From Paraburkholderia madseniana (GTDB lineage: Bacteria > Pseudomonadota > Gammaproteobacteria > Burkholderiales > Burkholderiaceae), in contig NZ_VOSW01000096.1 in NCBI RefSeq assembly GCF_009690905.1, positions 1 to 36,242 of the forward strand: DNA of 36,242 nt, read 5' to 3'. A program made the translations under genes and the position numbers. Position 1 is the first letter of the stretch. Each line of letters starts with the position of its first letter. Shown here one piece after another: positions 1 through 7,937 of this stretch. The notes beneath the pieces were generated by a model, which did no database searches, was not told the origin of the DNA, and saw only the letters and a program-made list of their open reading frames with translations.

Positions 1-197
1 ACGCCACGCTGCCCAACATCATGAAGGCGAAGAAGAAGCCGCTCGATGTGGTGACGCCGGACGCGCTCGGTGTCGACGTCAAGCCGCGGCTCACCACGCT
101 CGGGCTCGCGGAGCCCGCCAAACGCGAGGCAGGCATTCGCGTCGCCGATGCAGCCGAACTGATCGACAAGCTGCATAACGTCGCCCACGTCATCTAA
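1..197 (+). CDS. etfB: Electron transfer flavoprotein subunit beta, C-terminal part
   Basis: The gene is cut by the left edge; reading from base 3 gives the last 64 residues before a TAA at 195-197. The tail contains PNIMKAKKKPLDVV and a lysine-rich stretch that match the C-terminal region of ETF beta as I know it. The beta subunit pairs with ETF alpha, binds AMP and docks acyl-CoA dehydrogenases, passing electrons on to ETF-ubiquinone oxidoreductase. The identification rests strongly on the next gene, etfA, which begins 17 bases later with its own ribosome binding site. The AMP site and dehydrogenase recognition loop lie outside the window. Confidence 0.93.
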   Translation, partial: ATLPNIMKAKKKPLDVVTPDALGVDVKPRLTTLGLAEPAKREAGIRVADAAELIDKLHNVAHVI

Positions 198-214
198 CAC
201 ACAAGGGGAGAAAA

Positions 215-1162
215 ATGCCCGTACTCGTTATTGCTGAGCACGACAATCAGGCGCTCAAGACAGCGACCCTGAATGCCGTTACCGCCGCCGCCCGACTCGG
301 CGACGACATTCATGTTCTCGTGGCCGGCTCGCAAAGCGCGGCAGTCGCCGAACAGGCGGCCCGCATTGCCGGCGTCACCCGAGTTCGTTTCGCCGACGCC
401 GCGCATTACGGCCATGCGCTGGCCGAGAATCTGGCGGCGCTCGTCGTGAAGATCGCCGCTGACTATAGCCACGTGATCGCACCTGCTACCACGACCGCGA
501 AGAACGTGATGCCGCGCGTGGCCGCGTTGCTCGACGTGGCCCAGATCTCCGAGATCATTGCCGTCGAATCCGCCGATACGTTCGTACGCCCCATCTATGC
601 GGGCAACGTGCTGGCAAAGGTGCGAAGCGCCGACCCGATCAAGGTGATTACCGTTCGCACGACGGCCTTCGCGGCCGCGCCCGCCGAAGGGGGCACAGCC
701 GCAATCGACGCGTTGGAGCCCGCCGCTGACGTGCAAGGCTCGCGCTTCGTGAGTCATCAGCTCACGCGTTCGGAACGCCCGGAGCTGACGTCCGCGCAAC
801 GCGTGATCTCCGGCGGCCGCGGCATGGGCTCCGGCGAAAACTTCGCGTTGATCGATGACATTGCCAACAAGCTCAACGCGGCGGTCGGAGCGTCGCGCGC
901 CGCGGTCGATGCCGGCTTCGCGCCCAACGATTATCAGGTGGGTCAGACCGGCAAGGTCATCGCCCCGCAGTTGTATATCGCGGTCGGCATCTCCGGCGCG
1001 ATCCAGCATCTGGCCGGGATGAAGGACTCGAAGGTGATCGTCGCGATCAATAAGGACGAGGAGGCGCCGATTTTTCAGGTCGCCGATTACTGGATCGTGG
1101 GCGACCTCTTCAAGGTGTTGCCGGAGTTGTCCCGCGAACTGGACAAATTACAACAGGCTTAA
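215..1162 (+). CDS. etfA: Electron transfer flavoprotein subunit alpha
   Basis: This 315-residue protein has the usual length for the FAD-binding alpha subunit, a soluble heterodimer partner of EtfB that carries electrons from acyl-CoA dehydrogenases to the quinone pool. The C-terminal half carries the family's FAD signature: VISGGRGMGSGENF, then GQTGKVIAPQLYIAVGISG and QHLAGMKDSKVIVAINKD, ending in the DLFKVLPEL helix. The N-terminal half (MPVLVIAEHDN...) is the adenine-nucleotide-like fold. The ATG at 215 follows a clear GGGGAG site. The TAA overlaps the first possible ATG of the next gene, so etfB, etfA and the dehydrogenase probably form one operon. Confidence 0.97.
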   Translation: MPVLVIAEHDNQALKTATLNAVTAAARLGDDIHVLVAGSQSAAVAEQAARIAGVTRVRFADAAHYGHALAENLAALVVKIAADYSHVIAPATTTAKNVMPRVAALLDVAQISEIIAVESADTFVRPIYAGNVLAKVRSADPIKVITVRTTAFAAAPAEGGTAAIDALEPAADVQGSRFVSHQLTRSERPELTSAQRVISGGRGMGSGENFALIDDIANKLNAAVGASRAAVDAGFAPNDYQVGQTGKVIAPQLYIAVGISGAIQHLAGMKDSKVIVAINKDEEAPIFQVADYWIVGDLFKVLPELSRELDKLQQA

Positions 1163-1176
1163 TGCGGGAGCACATG

Positions 1177-2967
1177 ATGAGCACTTATATTGTGCCGTTG
1201 CGCGACATGCGTTTCGTGATGACGGAACTGGCGAATCTCGGCGAGTTGTCTTCGCTGCCGGGCTACGAGGAGGCGACGCCGGAACTTGCCGAGGCGGTAC
1301 TCGAGGAGGCCGCAAGACTCGCGACTGAAGTGCTTGCGCCGCTCAACAATCCGGGTGACGAACAGGGCGCGCGGCTGACGCCTGATGGCGTGGTGGCTGC
1401 CGACGGTTTCTCAGCTGCCTACGGGCAGTTCGTTGCCGGCGGTTGGAGCGGCCTGAGCGGCGACCCCGAGTTCGGTGGCCAGGGGCTGCCCGAACTCCTG
1501 CAGGCAGCGACCGTGGAGATGTGGAACTCGTCCAACATGGCGTTCGCGCTGTGTCCGCTGTTGACCGCCGGCGCCACCGAGGCGTTGCGGCAGCATGGTT
1601 CCGATGAGTTGAAAGCACGCTATCTGCCGAAGATGGTCAGCGGCGAGTGGACCGGCACGATGAACCTGACCGAGCCGCAAGCCGGGTCGGACCTCGCGGC
1701 CGTGCGCACCAAGGCCGTACCTGACGGGAATCACTATCGCCTCTCCGGCCAGAAGATCTTCATCACGTGGGGCGATCACGACATGACGGATAACGTGATT
1801 CACCTCGTGCTGGCGCGCACGCCCGACGCACCAGAAGGTGTGCGCGGCATCTCGCTGTTCCTCGTGCCGAAATTCCTCCTCAACGCCGATGGATCGCCGG
1901 GCTCGCGCAACGACGTGCACTGCGTGTCCCTCGAACACAAACTCGGCATTCACGCGAGTCCGACCTGCGTGATGAGCTTTGGCGATCAGGGCGGGGCGAT
2001 TGGCTATCTGGTGGGGCAGGAGAACAAAGGCCTCGCGCATATGTTCACGATGATGAACGAGGCGCGTCAGAAGGTGGGTATCCAGGGACTCGCGATCGCG
2101 GAACGCGCTTATCAGCAGGCCCGTGAATACGCGAAGGAACGCGTCCAGGGACGGCTCGCATCGAGCAAATCAGGTGGCGCCGTGGCCATCATCCATCACC
2201 CGGATGTGCGGCGCATGTTGATGACGATGAAGTCCCAGATCGAAGCGATGCGTGCCTTCGCGTACGTGATGGCCGCGGACATGGACCGCGCGCACCGTGA
2301 CCCGGACGCCGGTGAGCGCGCACGTCGTCAGGTGCGTGTCGATCTTCTGATCCCCGTGTTGAAGGCGTGGTGCACGGAGTTGGGCGTCGAGATCGCGTCG
2401 ACGGGCGTGCAGGTGCACGGCGGGATGGGTTACATCGAAGAGACGGGCGCATGCCAGTTCCTGCGCGACGCACGGATCGCGCCGATCTACGAGGGCACCA
2501 CAGGCATTCAGGCGGCGGACCTTGCCGGTCGCAAGCTCGCGTCAGATCAGGGCGCGGGGATGGCCGATCTTGTTGCGGAGATACGTGAGGCCGCGCTGGA
2601 GCTCACGCGCAGCACGGATACGCAAGTGGCCTCCGTGGGCGCGGCACTCGCGGCCGGTGTGCAGGCGCTTGAAGATGCCACCGCCTGGATGCTGCAAGCA
2701 TTGGCGACTCAGCCCGATGCCGCGCTTGCCAGTTCCGTCGACTATCTGATGCTCACCGGCTACGTGTGCGGCGGCTGGCAGATGGGGCGCGCAGCGCTCG
2801 TTGCGTCAGTGAAAATCGCAGCGAACGAGGATCCGGACTTTCATCACACCAAGCTCGTCACTGCGCGCTTCTACGCCGACAAGATCTTGCCCAAAGCGAA
2901 TGCGCTTCTGGAAGCGATCCGCAGCGGGGCATCGGGCGGGTCGAGCCTCCCAATCGAGCAGTTCTGA
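1177..2967 (+). CDS. Acyl-CoA dehydrogenase with C-terminal extension (FadE/DmdC-like)
   Basis: This FAD enzyme of about 596 residues catalyses alpha,beta-dehydrogenation of an acyl-CoA and hands electrons to the EtfAB pair encoded just upstream. Domains in order are an N-terminal helical domain, the middle beta domain (TGTMNLTEPQAGSDLAAVRT and the FITWGDHD loop), the C-terminal helical domain (QVHGGMGYIEETG), and an extra C-terminal domain of roughly 120 residues typical of the long subgroup that includes 3-methylmercaptopropionyl-CoA dehydrogenase. The catalytic base is Glu439 in IYEGTTGIQ. I chose ATG 1177, six bases after GGGAG; an ATG at 1162 overlaps the etfA stop but lacks spacing. The substrate cannot be read from the sequence; medium- or long-chain acyl-CoA is the default guess. 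Confidence 0.93.
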   Translation: MSTYIVPLRDMRFVMTELANLGELSSLPGYEEATPELAEAVLEEAARLATEVLAPLNNPGDEQGARLTPDGVVAADGFSAAYGQFVAGGWSGLSGDPEFGGQGLPELLQAATVEMWNSSNMAFALCPLLTAGATEALRQHGSDELKARYLPKMVSGEWTGTMNLTEPQAGSDLAAVRTKAVPDGNHYRLSGQKIFITWGDHDMTDNVIHLVLARTPDAPEGVRGISLFLVPKFLLNADGSPGSRNDVHCVSLEHKLGIHASPTCVMSFGDQGGAIGYLVGQENKGLAHMFTMMNEARQKVGIQGLAIAERAYQQAREYAKERVQGRLASSKSGGAVAIIHHPDVRRMLMTMKSQIEAMRAFAYVMAADMDRAHRDPDAGERARRQVRVDLLIPVLKAWCTELGVEIASTGVQVHGGMGYIEETGACQFLRDARIAPIYEGTTGIQAADLAGRKLASDQGAGMADLVAEIREAALELTRSTDTQVASVGAALAAGVQALEDATAWMLQALATQPDAALASSVDYLMLTGYVCGGWQMGRAALVASVKIAANEDPDFHHTKLVTARFYADKILPKANALLEAIRSGASGGSSLPIEQF

Positions 2968-3047
2968 GCGGCGATGCAAGAGGTGCTGCAAGAACAGGCG
3001 TCGATACAAAATTATTGATATGTAATGCCAAATAAAGTGGAGGGGAT

Positions 3048-3809
3048 ATGTTTAAAAAAATTGCGTGCCTTGCGTTAATACCAGGCGCGATATGTACCAG
3101 TAGCGCAATGGCGCAGAGCGCAGGCAGTCTCATAACCAGCGCGGGTGGAGTTTGGCTCGACTTTGCCCCGTCTTCCGCAACATCGTTGCAGAGCAGTTCG
3201 GCTTTGGGCACATTCACGTCAACGGGCACGGGTGGTCAGATACATAACACGTTCACCCTGGAGCTCTCGAACACTTATTTTGTGACGGACAATATTGCCG
3301 TTGACCTGGCGGCGGGCATACCACCCAAGCTCCAGCTCTTTGCGCAGGGCAAGGCCGCACCATTCGGTGCTGGCGGGCCATCGCTCAATCTGGGGAATCT
3401 GCAGCCGCTCGCTACCACCCGGTCATGGTCACCGATTCTGTTCCTGAAGTATTTCTTCTTCGACGCACAGGCGAAGCTGCGCCCGTTCGTCGGTGTCGGC
3501 GTGAACTATACCTGGTTCTCGCATACCAATCTCAATTCAAGATTTGGGGGAGCGTTGCAGCAGATTGCAGGGCCGGGTGGACAGGTGACGGCATCGCTCA
3601 GTCCGTCATGGAATCCCGCGTTCGTCGCGGGCGCGTCTTACAACATCAGCAAGAACTGGTACGCGACTGCGTCGGTGACCTATCTGTCTCTCAAGACAAA
3701 TGCGACGGTCAATGCCGTGGCTGCCAACGGTCAGACGGTGTTGTCCAACAAGACGCACATCACGGCGGATCCGGTGATCGTCTTTCTTGGACTTGGATAC
3801 CGGTTTTAG
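3048..3809 (+). CDS. OmpW family outer membrane protein
   Basis: This 253-residue protein begins with a Sec signal peptide (MFKKIACLALIPGAIC..., cleavage near AMA-QS at about residue 23). A beta-barrel pattern of alternating residues follows, including ELSNTYFVTDNIAVDLAAG, LRPFVGVGVNYTWF and a terminal strand ending GLGYRF with the final Phe needed for BAM assembly. OmpW/AlkL proteins are eight-stranded barrels that pass small hydrophobic molecules across the outer membrane. The start ATG follows GGAGGGG. The AT-rich leader 2985-3040 suggests its own promoter, so it is probably not co-transcribed with the dehydrogenase. A second OmpW homologue lies at 30088. The ligand is unknown. Confidence 0.88.
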   Translation: MFKKIACLALIPGAICTSSAMAQSAGSLITSAGGVWLDFAPSSATSLQSSSALGTFTSTGTGGQIHNTFTLELSNTYFVTDNIAVDLAAGIPPKLQLFAQGKAAPFGAGGPSLNLGNLQPLATTRSWSPILFLKYFFFDAQAKLRPFVGVGVNYTWFSHTNLNSRFGGALQQIAGPGGQVTASLSPSWNPAFVAGASYNISKNWYATASVTYLSLKTNATVNAVAANGQTVLSNKTHITADPVIVFLGLGYRF

Positions 3810-3937
3810 CTGGCGGACGTTCCAGTTGCGGCTGCCCTGCGCGGTTCTCGGGACGAGCGCGCACAGGTGAGCTTTGCCAGCGGCGGTTTCGTTTCCGGCC
3901 GAGCCGGCGTCCGGGATGATTTGAAGGCACGGAAGAG

Positions 3938-3958
3938 GGCGCTGCGGCGCCTTTTTTT
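3938..3958 (+). terminator. Rho-independent terminator after ompW-like gene
   Basis: Stem GGCGC (3938-3942), loop TGCG, stem GCGCC (3947-3951), then seven T at 3952-3958. It lies 129 bases after the OmpW stop. The 127 bases in between hold no convincing gene. Confidence 0.8.
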
Positions 3959-4042
3959 CGTGTGCCGGGCATGCTCAAAAGCCAGGGCATTTCGCTGCGT
4001 CGGCCAGTACTTCCTGCGTTTTGAGCGATTCCACGTTGTCAT

Positions 4043-4068
4043 CGATACTGTATGAATGTACAGTATCG
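4043..4068. promoter_or_regulatory. LexA (SOS) box
   Basis: There is a perfect 10-bp inverted repeat, CGATACTGTA (4043-4052) and TACAGTATCG (4059-4068). It contains CTGT-N8-ACAG at 4048-4063, the LexA operator form of gamma- and betaproteobacteria, with the flanking TA/TA also matching. It lies 180 bases ahead of the RNA ligase-like gene on the plus strand. No convincing gene runs leftward from it. Inference: an SOS-controlled promoter. Confidence 0.8.
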
Positions 4069-4247
4069 TGCGTGGACGGCCAGTGGGCGCAAGTCCATTG
4101 GGCGTGAACAGGCGCGGGGACATGGGGTGTGCCGAACCTCGTCTCGCCCCGCCTCATCGAGTCATGAAAATTTTCAGATGCGTGGCCAAGCCCGCATCGA
4201 TGCGAGGAGATTCTTCGAAATGTCTGCGTCACCCATTCAGGCGCGCC

Positions 4248-4847
4248 ATGCCTGAGCAACTCTGGCTGCCGGGGCTCGAGGCGCCACCTGTGCCGACAGA
4301 CGGCCTGTTCTTCGCCGTCGTTCCAGATGCGCGCACGGCGGCGGGCATCTCGAAGCTGGCGCAGCAGCTCTGCTCAGAGACGCGCTCGAAGAGCAAACCT
4401 CTCGCGGCCAACCGCTTGCACGTCACGTTGCTGCACCTCGGGAATTTCGCGGGCGGCTTGCCGCCGGCGCGCGTCGATGCAGCCATGAACGCGGCCGCGT
4501 CGGTCAGCATGGAGCCTTTTAGCGTCGAGTTCGACAGTGCGCTCAGTTTTGCGGTGAAGCCGCGGCCGGGGCCGCTGGTGTTGGGTGGAGGCGAGGGCGT
4601 CGTTGGACTCCGCGCGCTTCACGATACGCTTGGACTGGCATTGCAGAACGCTGGATTTGAGGATCGTGCGGTCTCGCCGACTACGCCGTACGTCCCGCAC
4701 GTGACCCTCGCTTACGGCATGCCCTGGATCGCAACTCGTCCTGTCGAAGCCGTCAGTTGGAACGTGCGGGAGTTTGCGCTGGTGCACAGCCTGCTCGGCC
4801 GCACCCGGCATGTCGTTCTGGCGCGTTGGTCATTGGCGGCTGGGTGA
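4248..4847 (+). CDS. thpR: 2'-5' RNA ligase family protein / RNA 2',3'-cyclic phosphodiesterase
   Basis: This 199-residue protein belongs to the 2H phosphoesterase superfamily. The two diagnostic H-x-T motifs are visible: RLHVTLLHLG in the first half and YVPHVTLAYG near the C terminus, with the FFAVVPD strand at the N terminus where LigT/ThpR proteins have it. Family members open 2',3'-cyclic phosphates at RNA ends and can join 2'-5' tRNA halves in vitro. I chose ATG 4248 because the recognisable fold starts directly after it (MPEQLWLPG). Upstream in-frame ATGs, one inside the LexA box at 4056, would add a non-homologous arginine-rich leader. The ribosome binding site is weak. The upstream LexA box suggests induction by DNA damage. 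Confidence 0.85.
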   Translation: MPEQLWLPGLEAPPVPTDGLFFAVVPDARTAAGISKLAQQLCSETRSKSKPLAANRLHVTLLHLGNFAGGLPPARVDAAMNAAASVSMEPFSVEFDSALSFAVKPRPGPLVLGGGEGVVGLRALHDTLGLALQNAGFEDRAVSPTTPYVPHVTLAYGMPWIATRPVEAVSWNVREFALVHSLLGRTRHVVLARWSLAAG

Positions 4848-4938
4848 ATGTGCGGGTTCGCGTCGGCCGTAGGGAGGCGGATGCGTTGCGGCGCAGGGGT
4901 GGGACGTTCATGATGAATCGCGAAGGCGTAGCGCCGGA

Positions 4939-5184
4939 CTAGAACCGCACGCCGGTTGCGCAGCCGCCGGCAAAGCCGCCGCCGCTTCCACCCGCACCTC
5001 CGCAAAACACGCCGCAGCCTGATAGCGCGACCGACATGGCAATGGCCATCATTGTCGCGCGCAGATATCGTTTGCAAGCGCGCTTTCGAAGCCGCGCCGT
5101 CAATGCGCCAAGGCGCGGATCGCCGCGTGCGGCGCAAGCTGGAGGTGCTGTGTCGAAGTGGTGGTCGGTGATTCCGGATCGCAT
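4939..5184 (-). CDS. Small glycine/cysteine-rich lipoprotein (hypothetical)
   Basis: The minus strand encodes a short protein whose end is MMAIAMSVALSGCGVF followed by a glycine-rich tail with three further cysteines and a final ATGVRF. A basic n-region (RLRKRACKRYLRAT), a hydrophobic core and the lipobox LSGC are a textbook lipoprotein signal, giving a mature peptide of only about 25 residues. The start is uncertain: ATG 5184 has a GGAG 12 bases upstream, while ATG 5052 would leave too short an n-region. A TTG lies between. I believe similar short lipoproteins occur in related Burkholderiaceae, but this is from memory. Function unknown. Confidence 0.5.
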   Translation of the reverse strand: MRSGITDHHFDTAPPACAARGDPRLGALTARLRKRACKRYLRATMMAIAMSVALSGCGVFCGGAGGSGGGFAGGCATGVRF

Positions 5185-5394
5185 AACGTAAGTGGACTCC
5201 ATGAATGGGGCAATGGCAGGGCCGAGTGGCCGTTTTCGCGGTGCATGCCGAAAGATATTCGTAAGTTTTTCCGGTGCGAAGCAGCGGCGCCGGCAACCCT
5301 CCACCCTAATTCACGCCATGCGCCCCTCAAATACGCAGAATCTGAAAACCAGGGGGATTCGTCGGTCAGACAGCCCGAATCGTCGCGCGCTCCC

Positions 5395-5403
5395 TGATAG
5401 AAT
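5395..5403 (+). promoter_or_regulatory. Extended -10 promoter of the DUF1992-tadA-ldcA operon
   Basis: TG-A-TAGAAT (TG at 5395, hexamer 5398-5403) is an extended -10 element placed about 30 bases before the ATG at 5432. No good -35 is seen, as is usual for extended -10 promoters. Confidence 0.45.
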
Positions 5404-5431
5404 GCTTGGGCCGCAACGTAGTGGACTGCAG

Positions 5432-5833
5432 ATGAAATTGCTTGATGCGTTAGTCGAACAGCGTATTGCCGCCGCAGCCGCGCGCGGTGAGTTCGATGAT
5501 TTGCCGGGCGCGGGCGCGCCGCTGCCTCTCGAGGACGATGCACTGGTTCCGGAGGAAGTGCGCGTCGCCAACCGGATTTTGAAGAATGCGGGCTTCGTGC
5601 CGCCGGCTGTCGAGCAGTTGCGCGCCTTGCGCGACCTGCAGGCGGAGCTGAACGCCGTGAGCGACCGGAGCACCCGCTGCCGTCTCCAGGCGCGCATGCT
5701 GGCGCTCGATATGGCGCTTGAATCGCTGCGCGGCGGCCCGCTGGTCCTGCCGCGCGAGTACTGCCGCCGTATTGCCGAGCGGCTGTCGGAGCGCGTCGGC
5801 AACCTCAATATGGCCGATGCGGGTTCGCAGTGA
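5432..5833 (+). CDS. DUF1992 / DnaJ homologue subfamily C member 28 domain protein
   Basis: This 133-residue soluble protein carries the DUF1992 core: ALVEQRIAAAAARGEFDDLP then GAGAPLPLEDD, VPEEVRVANRILKNAGFVPP and a C-terminal helix with REYCRRIAERLSERV. The conserved GEFDDLPGAGAPL segment is the hallmark. Bacterial members have no J domain and no settled function; the DnaJ name comes from eukaryotic DNAJC28. ATG 5432 is where similarity begins; the frame is open far upstream but that part is arginine-rich shadow. Its TGA overlaps the GTG start of tadA, so the two are translationally coupled. Confidence 0.85.
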   Translation: MKLLDALVEQRIAAAAARGEFDDLPGAGAPLPLEDDALVPEEVRVANRILKNAGFVPPAVEQLRALRDLQAELNAVSDRSTRCRLQARMLALDMALESLRGGPLVLPREYCRRIAERLSERVGNLNMADAGSQ

Positions 5834-6708
5834 GCGAGCCGCTTGTCCGCTCCACCTCGGCAGGTCCGGGGTCTGTCGAGTCCGGCGAATCGGCTGAGGC
5901 GGCAACACTGCCGGCTGGCCAGACCGGGTCCGTTGATCCCGATGCTCCAGCGTCCGCGGCGAGTGATCCAACGCCAGCAGCGGCCGCCACAATGCTGATC
6001 GATACCCCAACACCTGACGAATCACCCGCAGCGGAATCACCCACAGCGCCTGTGTCGGAGCGTGATCGTCGCTTTATGGCGCTCGCCCAGGCCGCTGCCG
6101 AAGAGGCCCGCGCAGCCGGCGAAGTGCCGGTTGGCGCGGTGCTCGTGCGGGGCGACGAAGTCATCGCCAAAGGATTCAACCATCCGATCGGGGCGCACGA
6201 CCCGTCGGCACATGCGGAAATGATCGCCTTGCGCGCAGCCGCGCAAGCTGTCGAAAACTATCGTCTGCCGGGCTGCGAGCTCTATGTGACGCTGGAACCT
6301 TGCCTGATGTGCGCCGGTGCGATCATGCACGCGCGTATCGCACGCGTCGTGTTCGGGGCGCGCGATCCGAAAACCGGAGCGTGCGGCAGTGTCGTCGACG
6401 CATTCGCGAATCCGCAGTTGAACCACCACACCACGGTGACTGGCGGCGTGCTCGAAACCGAATGCGGTGCCGCGCTGAAATCGTTCTTTGCCGAGCGGCG
6501 GCGCGCTAGCCGGGAAGCACGCGCGGCGGCACGGGGCGAAGCGCACGCCGTTGCAAGCGGCGAAGCACATCCTGGCGCGCACGTCGAAGTGCGCACCGAA
6601 ACGCACACCACAGCACGCAGCGAAGCACACGCTGAAGTCCATCTCGGCGCAGGCATCGAAGCGCACGCCGAAGCACGCAACGAACCGGGGCCGGCTGAGC
6701 CGCTCTAA
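5830..6708 (+). CDS. tadA: tRNA-specific adenosine deaminase with N- and C-terminal extensions
   Basis: The core (about residues 78-225) is a zinc deaminase that converts A34 to inosine in tRNA-Arg(ACG). Zinc and catalytic residues are present: His128 and Glu130 in SAHAEM, and Cys158 and Cys161 in EPCLMC. The family is normally about 150-170 residues; this frame is 292. The first 75 residues are Ala/Pro/Ser/Thr-rich and contain no domain I know. The last 65 are a degenerate repeat rich in EAHAE/ARSEAH units. The GTG at 5830 overlaps the DUF1992 stop. A shorter start at ATG 5992 or 6077 is possible, and the core would survive either. An ATG-independent coupled start is my preference. Confidence 0.9.
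   Translation: MSEPLVRSTSAGPGSVESGESAEAATLPAGQTGSVDPDAPASAASDPTPAAAATMLIDTPTPDESPAAESPTAPVSERDRRFMALAQAAAEEARAAGEVPVGAVLVRGDEVIAKGFNHPIGAHDPSAHAEMIALRAAAQAVENYRLPGCELYVTLEPCLMCAGAIMHARIARVVFGARDPKTGACGSVVDAFANPQLNHHTTVTGGVLETECGAALKSFFAERRRASREARAAARGEAHAVASGEAHPGAHVEVRTETHTTARSEAHAEVHLGAGIEAHAEARNEPGPAEPL
6529..6690 (+). repeat. Degenerate coding repeat in the tadA 3' end
   Basis: The bases encode recurring GEAHAV, GEAHPG, SEAHAE and IEAHAE units built on a CGAAGCRCACGCYGAAG-like word. Copies begin near 6537, 6558, 6618 and 6657. The result is a His/Ala/Glu-rich tail on TadA. Confidence 0.6.
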
Positions 6709-6735
6709 AACAACAACGTCCAACAGGTCTTGCCA

Positions 6736-7662
6736 ATGACCGTCCATCGCACCATTGAGTTGATCGCGCCGTCCGGGTATCCGCATGATTCCGAGGTGTT
6801 GCATCGCGCGTTGCACCGCTTGCATGCGCAGGGGCATCGCGTCGAAGGTGTGGAGGCGACAAGGCGCCGTTACCTGCGCTTCGCCGGCACCGACGGCGAG
6901 CGTGCAGCCGATCTGAACCGGCTGGCGGACCCCTCGCGTGCGTTGCCCGACATCGTGCTGACCGTGCGTGGCGGCTACGGCGCAATGCGCATTCTGCACG
7001 GGCTCGACTACGAAGGGCTGCAACGGCGGTTGACCGGTCAGCCGGTCGCGCTGGTGGGGCATAGCGATTTCACCGCGGTGCAGCTTGCTTTACTGGCACG
7101 CGCCGGCGTGAAAACTTTCGGTGGCCCGATGCTGATGAGCGACTTCGGCGCGGAAGATGTGAGCGAGTTCACCATGCAGCACTTCTGGTCCGCGCTGACC
7201 CGGCCGACCCTGACGGTGACGAGCAATGTGCCGCAAGCGCAGACTACCGACGTGACGGGCATGTTGTGGGGCGGCAATCTGGCGGTGGTGACATCGCTGA
7301 TCGGCACGCCGTACATGCCGCCGGTGCAGGGCGGCATTCTGTTCCTCGAAGACGTCAACGAGCAGCCGTTCCGGCTCGAGCGGATGCTTTATCAATTGCA
7401 CCTCTCGGGCATCCTCGCGCAGCAGCAGGCGCTTGTGCTCGGCGATTTTTCCGGCGGCAACCCGTACGAGTACGACAACGGCTACGATCTGCACGCAATG
7501 ATCGAGCAGATGCGATCGGTGATCGGGATTCCGGTCATTACCGGTCTGCAATTCGGCCATATTCCCAACATGCTGACGCTGCCGGTCGGCGCTGACGCGC
7601 ACCTCGTCGCCAACGCGCATGGGTTCAAACTGTCGTTATCGGGCTATCCGACACTTGCCTGA
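6736..7662 (+). CDS. ldcA: Muramoyltetrapeptide (LD-) carboxypeptidase
   Basis: This 308-residue serine peptidase of family S66 removes the terminal D-Ala from tetrapeptide stems during peptidoglycan recycling in the cytoplasm. The catalytic triad fits Ser110 in the nucleophile elbow LVGHSDFT, Glu205 in FLEDVNEQPFRLERM and His275 in QFGHIPNMLTLPVG, with spacing like the Pseudomonas enzyme. GGYGAMRIL is also characteristic. ATG 6736 is preferred over a TTG two codons earlier. It follows tadA by 27 bases and ends just before a terminator, making it the last gene of the operon. Confidence 0.93.
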   Translation: MTVHRTIELIAPSGYPHDSEVLHRALHRLHAQGHRVEGVEATRRRYLRFAGTDGERAADLNRLADPSRALPDIVLTVRGGYGAMRILHGLDYEGLQRRLTGQPVALVGHSDFTAVQLALLARAGVKTFGGPMLMSDFGAEDVSEFTMQHFWSALTRPTLTVTSNVPQAQTTDVTGMLWGGNLAVVTSLIGTPYMPPVQGGILFLEDVNEQPFRLERMLYQLHLSGILAQQQALVLGDFSGGNPYEYDNGYDLHAMIEQMRSVIGIPVITGLQFGHIPNMLTLPVGADAHLVANAHGFKLSLSGYPTLA

Positions 7663-7680
7663 AACGACGTGGGATAGGGA

Positions 7681-7706
7681 AGCGGGCGTTTGCCCGCTTT
7701 CTTTTT
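7681..7706 (+). terminator. Rho-independent terminator after ldcA
   Basis: Stem AGCGGGC (7681-7687), loop GTTT, stem GCCCGCT (7692-7698) and a T-rich tail TTCTTTTT. It starts 18 bases after the ldcA stop. Confidence 0.85.
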
Positions 7707-7779
7707 GAGTCGCATACGCAACTAACGGTCATCTTTTCAGGGCAACTCGCAACAGAACGGCCCCATGGAGGTCCTTCAC

Positions 7780-7791
7780 TTTGTTGACAAA
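7780..7791. promoter_or_regulatory. Distal GntR-type operator copy
   Basis: Perfect palindrome TTTGT-TG-ACAAA, the same TTGTTGACAA core as the promoter-proximal site 138 bases downstream. It fits the T-x-GT-N-AC-x-A pattern of FadR-subfamily GntR sites. Confidence 0.55.
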
Positions 7792-7917
7792 ACCCGTCTC
7801 CAATAGACGACCATCCCATACATTAATTAAACTGGTATTGAAGCTGAGTAAGGCCTGCGCTGGCTGTCCGCCAAGCCACAGCATGGTCAGGGCATCCAGA
7901 TTGTCGAAATTAAAAGC

Positions 7918-7937
7918 AAAAATTGTTGACAATTTTT
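7918..7937. promoter_or_regulatory. Promoter-proximal GntR-type operator
   Basis: Perfect palindrome with 9-bp arms AAAAATTGT and ACAATTTTT around TG. It overlaps the -35 hexamer of the promoter of the GntR gene, which starts 40 bases further on. Inference: autorepression. Confidence 0.65.

Noticed and set aside
4056..4247. N-terminal extension of the RNA ligase from an ATG inside the LexA box
   Set aside because: The extra 64 residues are Arg/Pro/Gly-rich, lack similarity to the family and would place the operator inside the coding start.
7729..7932. Minus-strand 67-codon frame with balanced composition between ldcA and the GntR gene
   Set aside because: It starts with TTG inside the operator palindrome, has no ribosome site and no similarity I know. 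The less GC-rich DNA here is better explained as a regulatory region.
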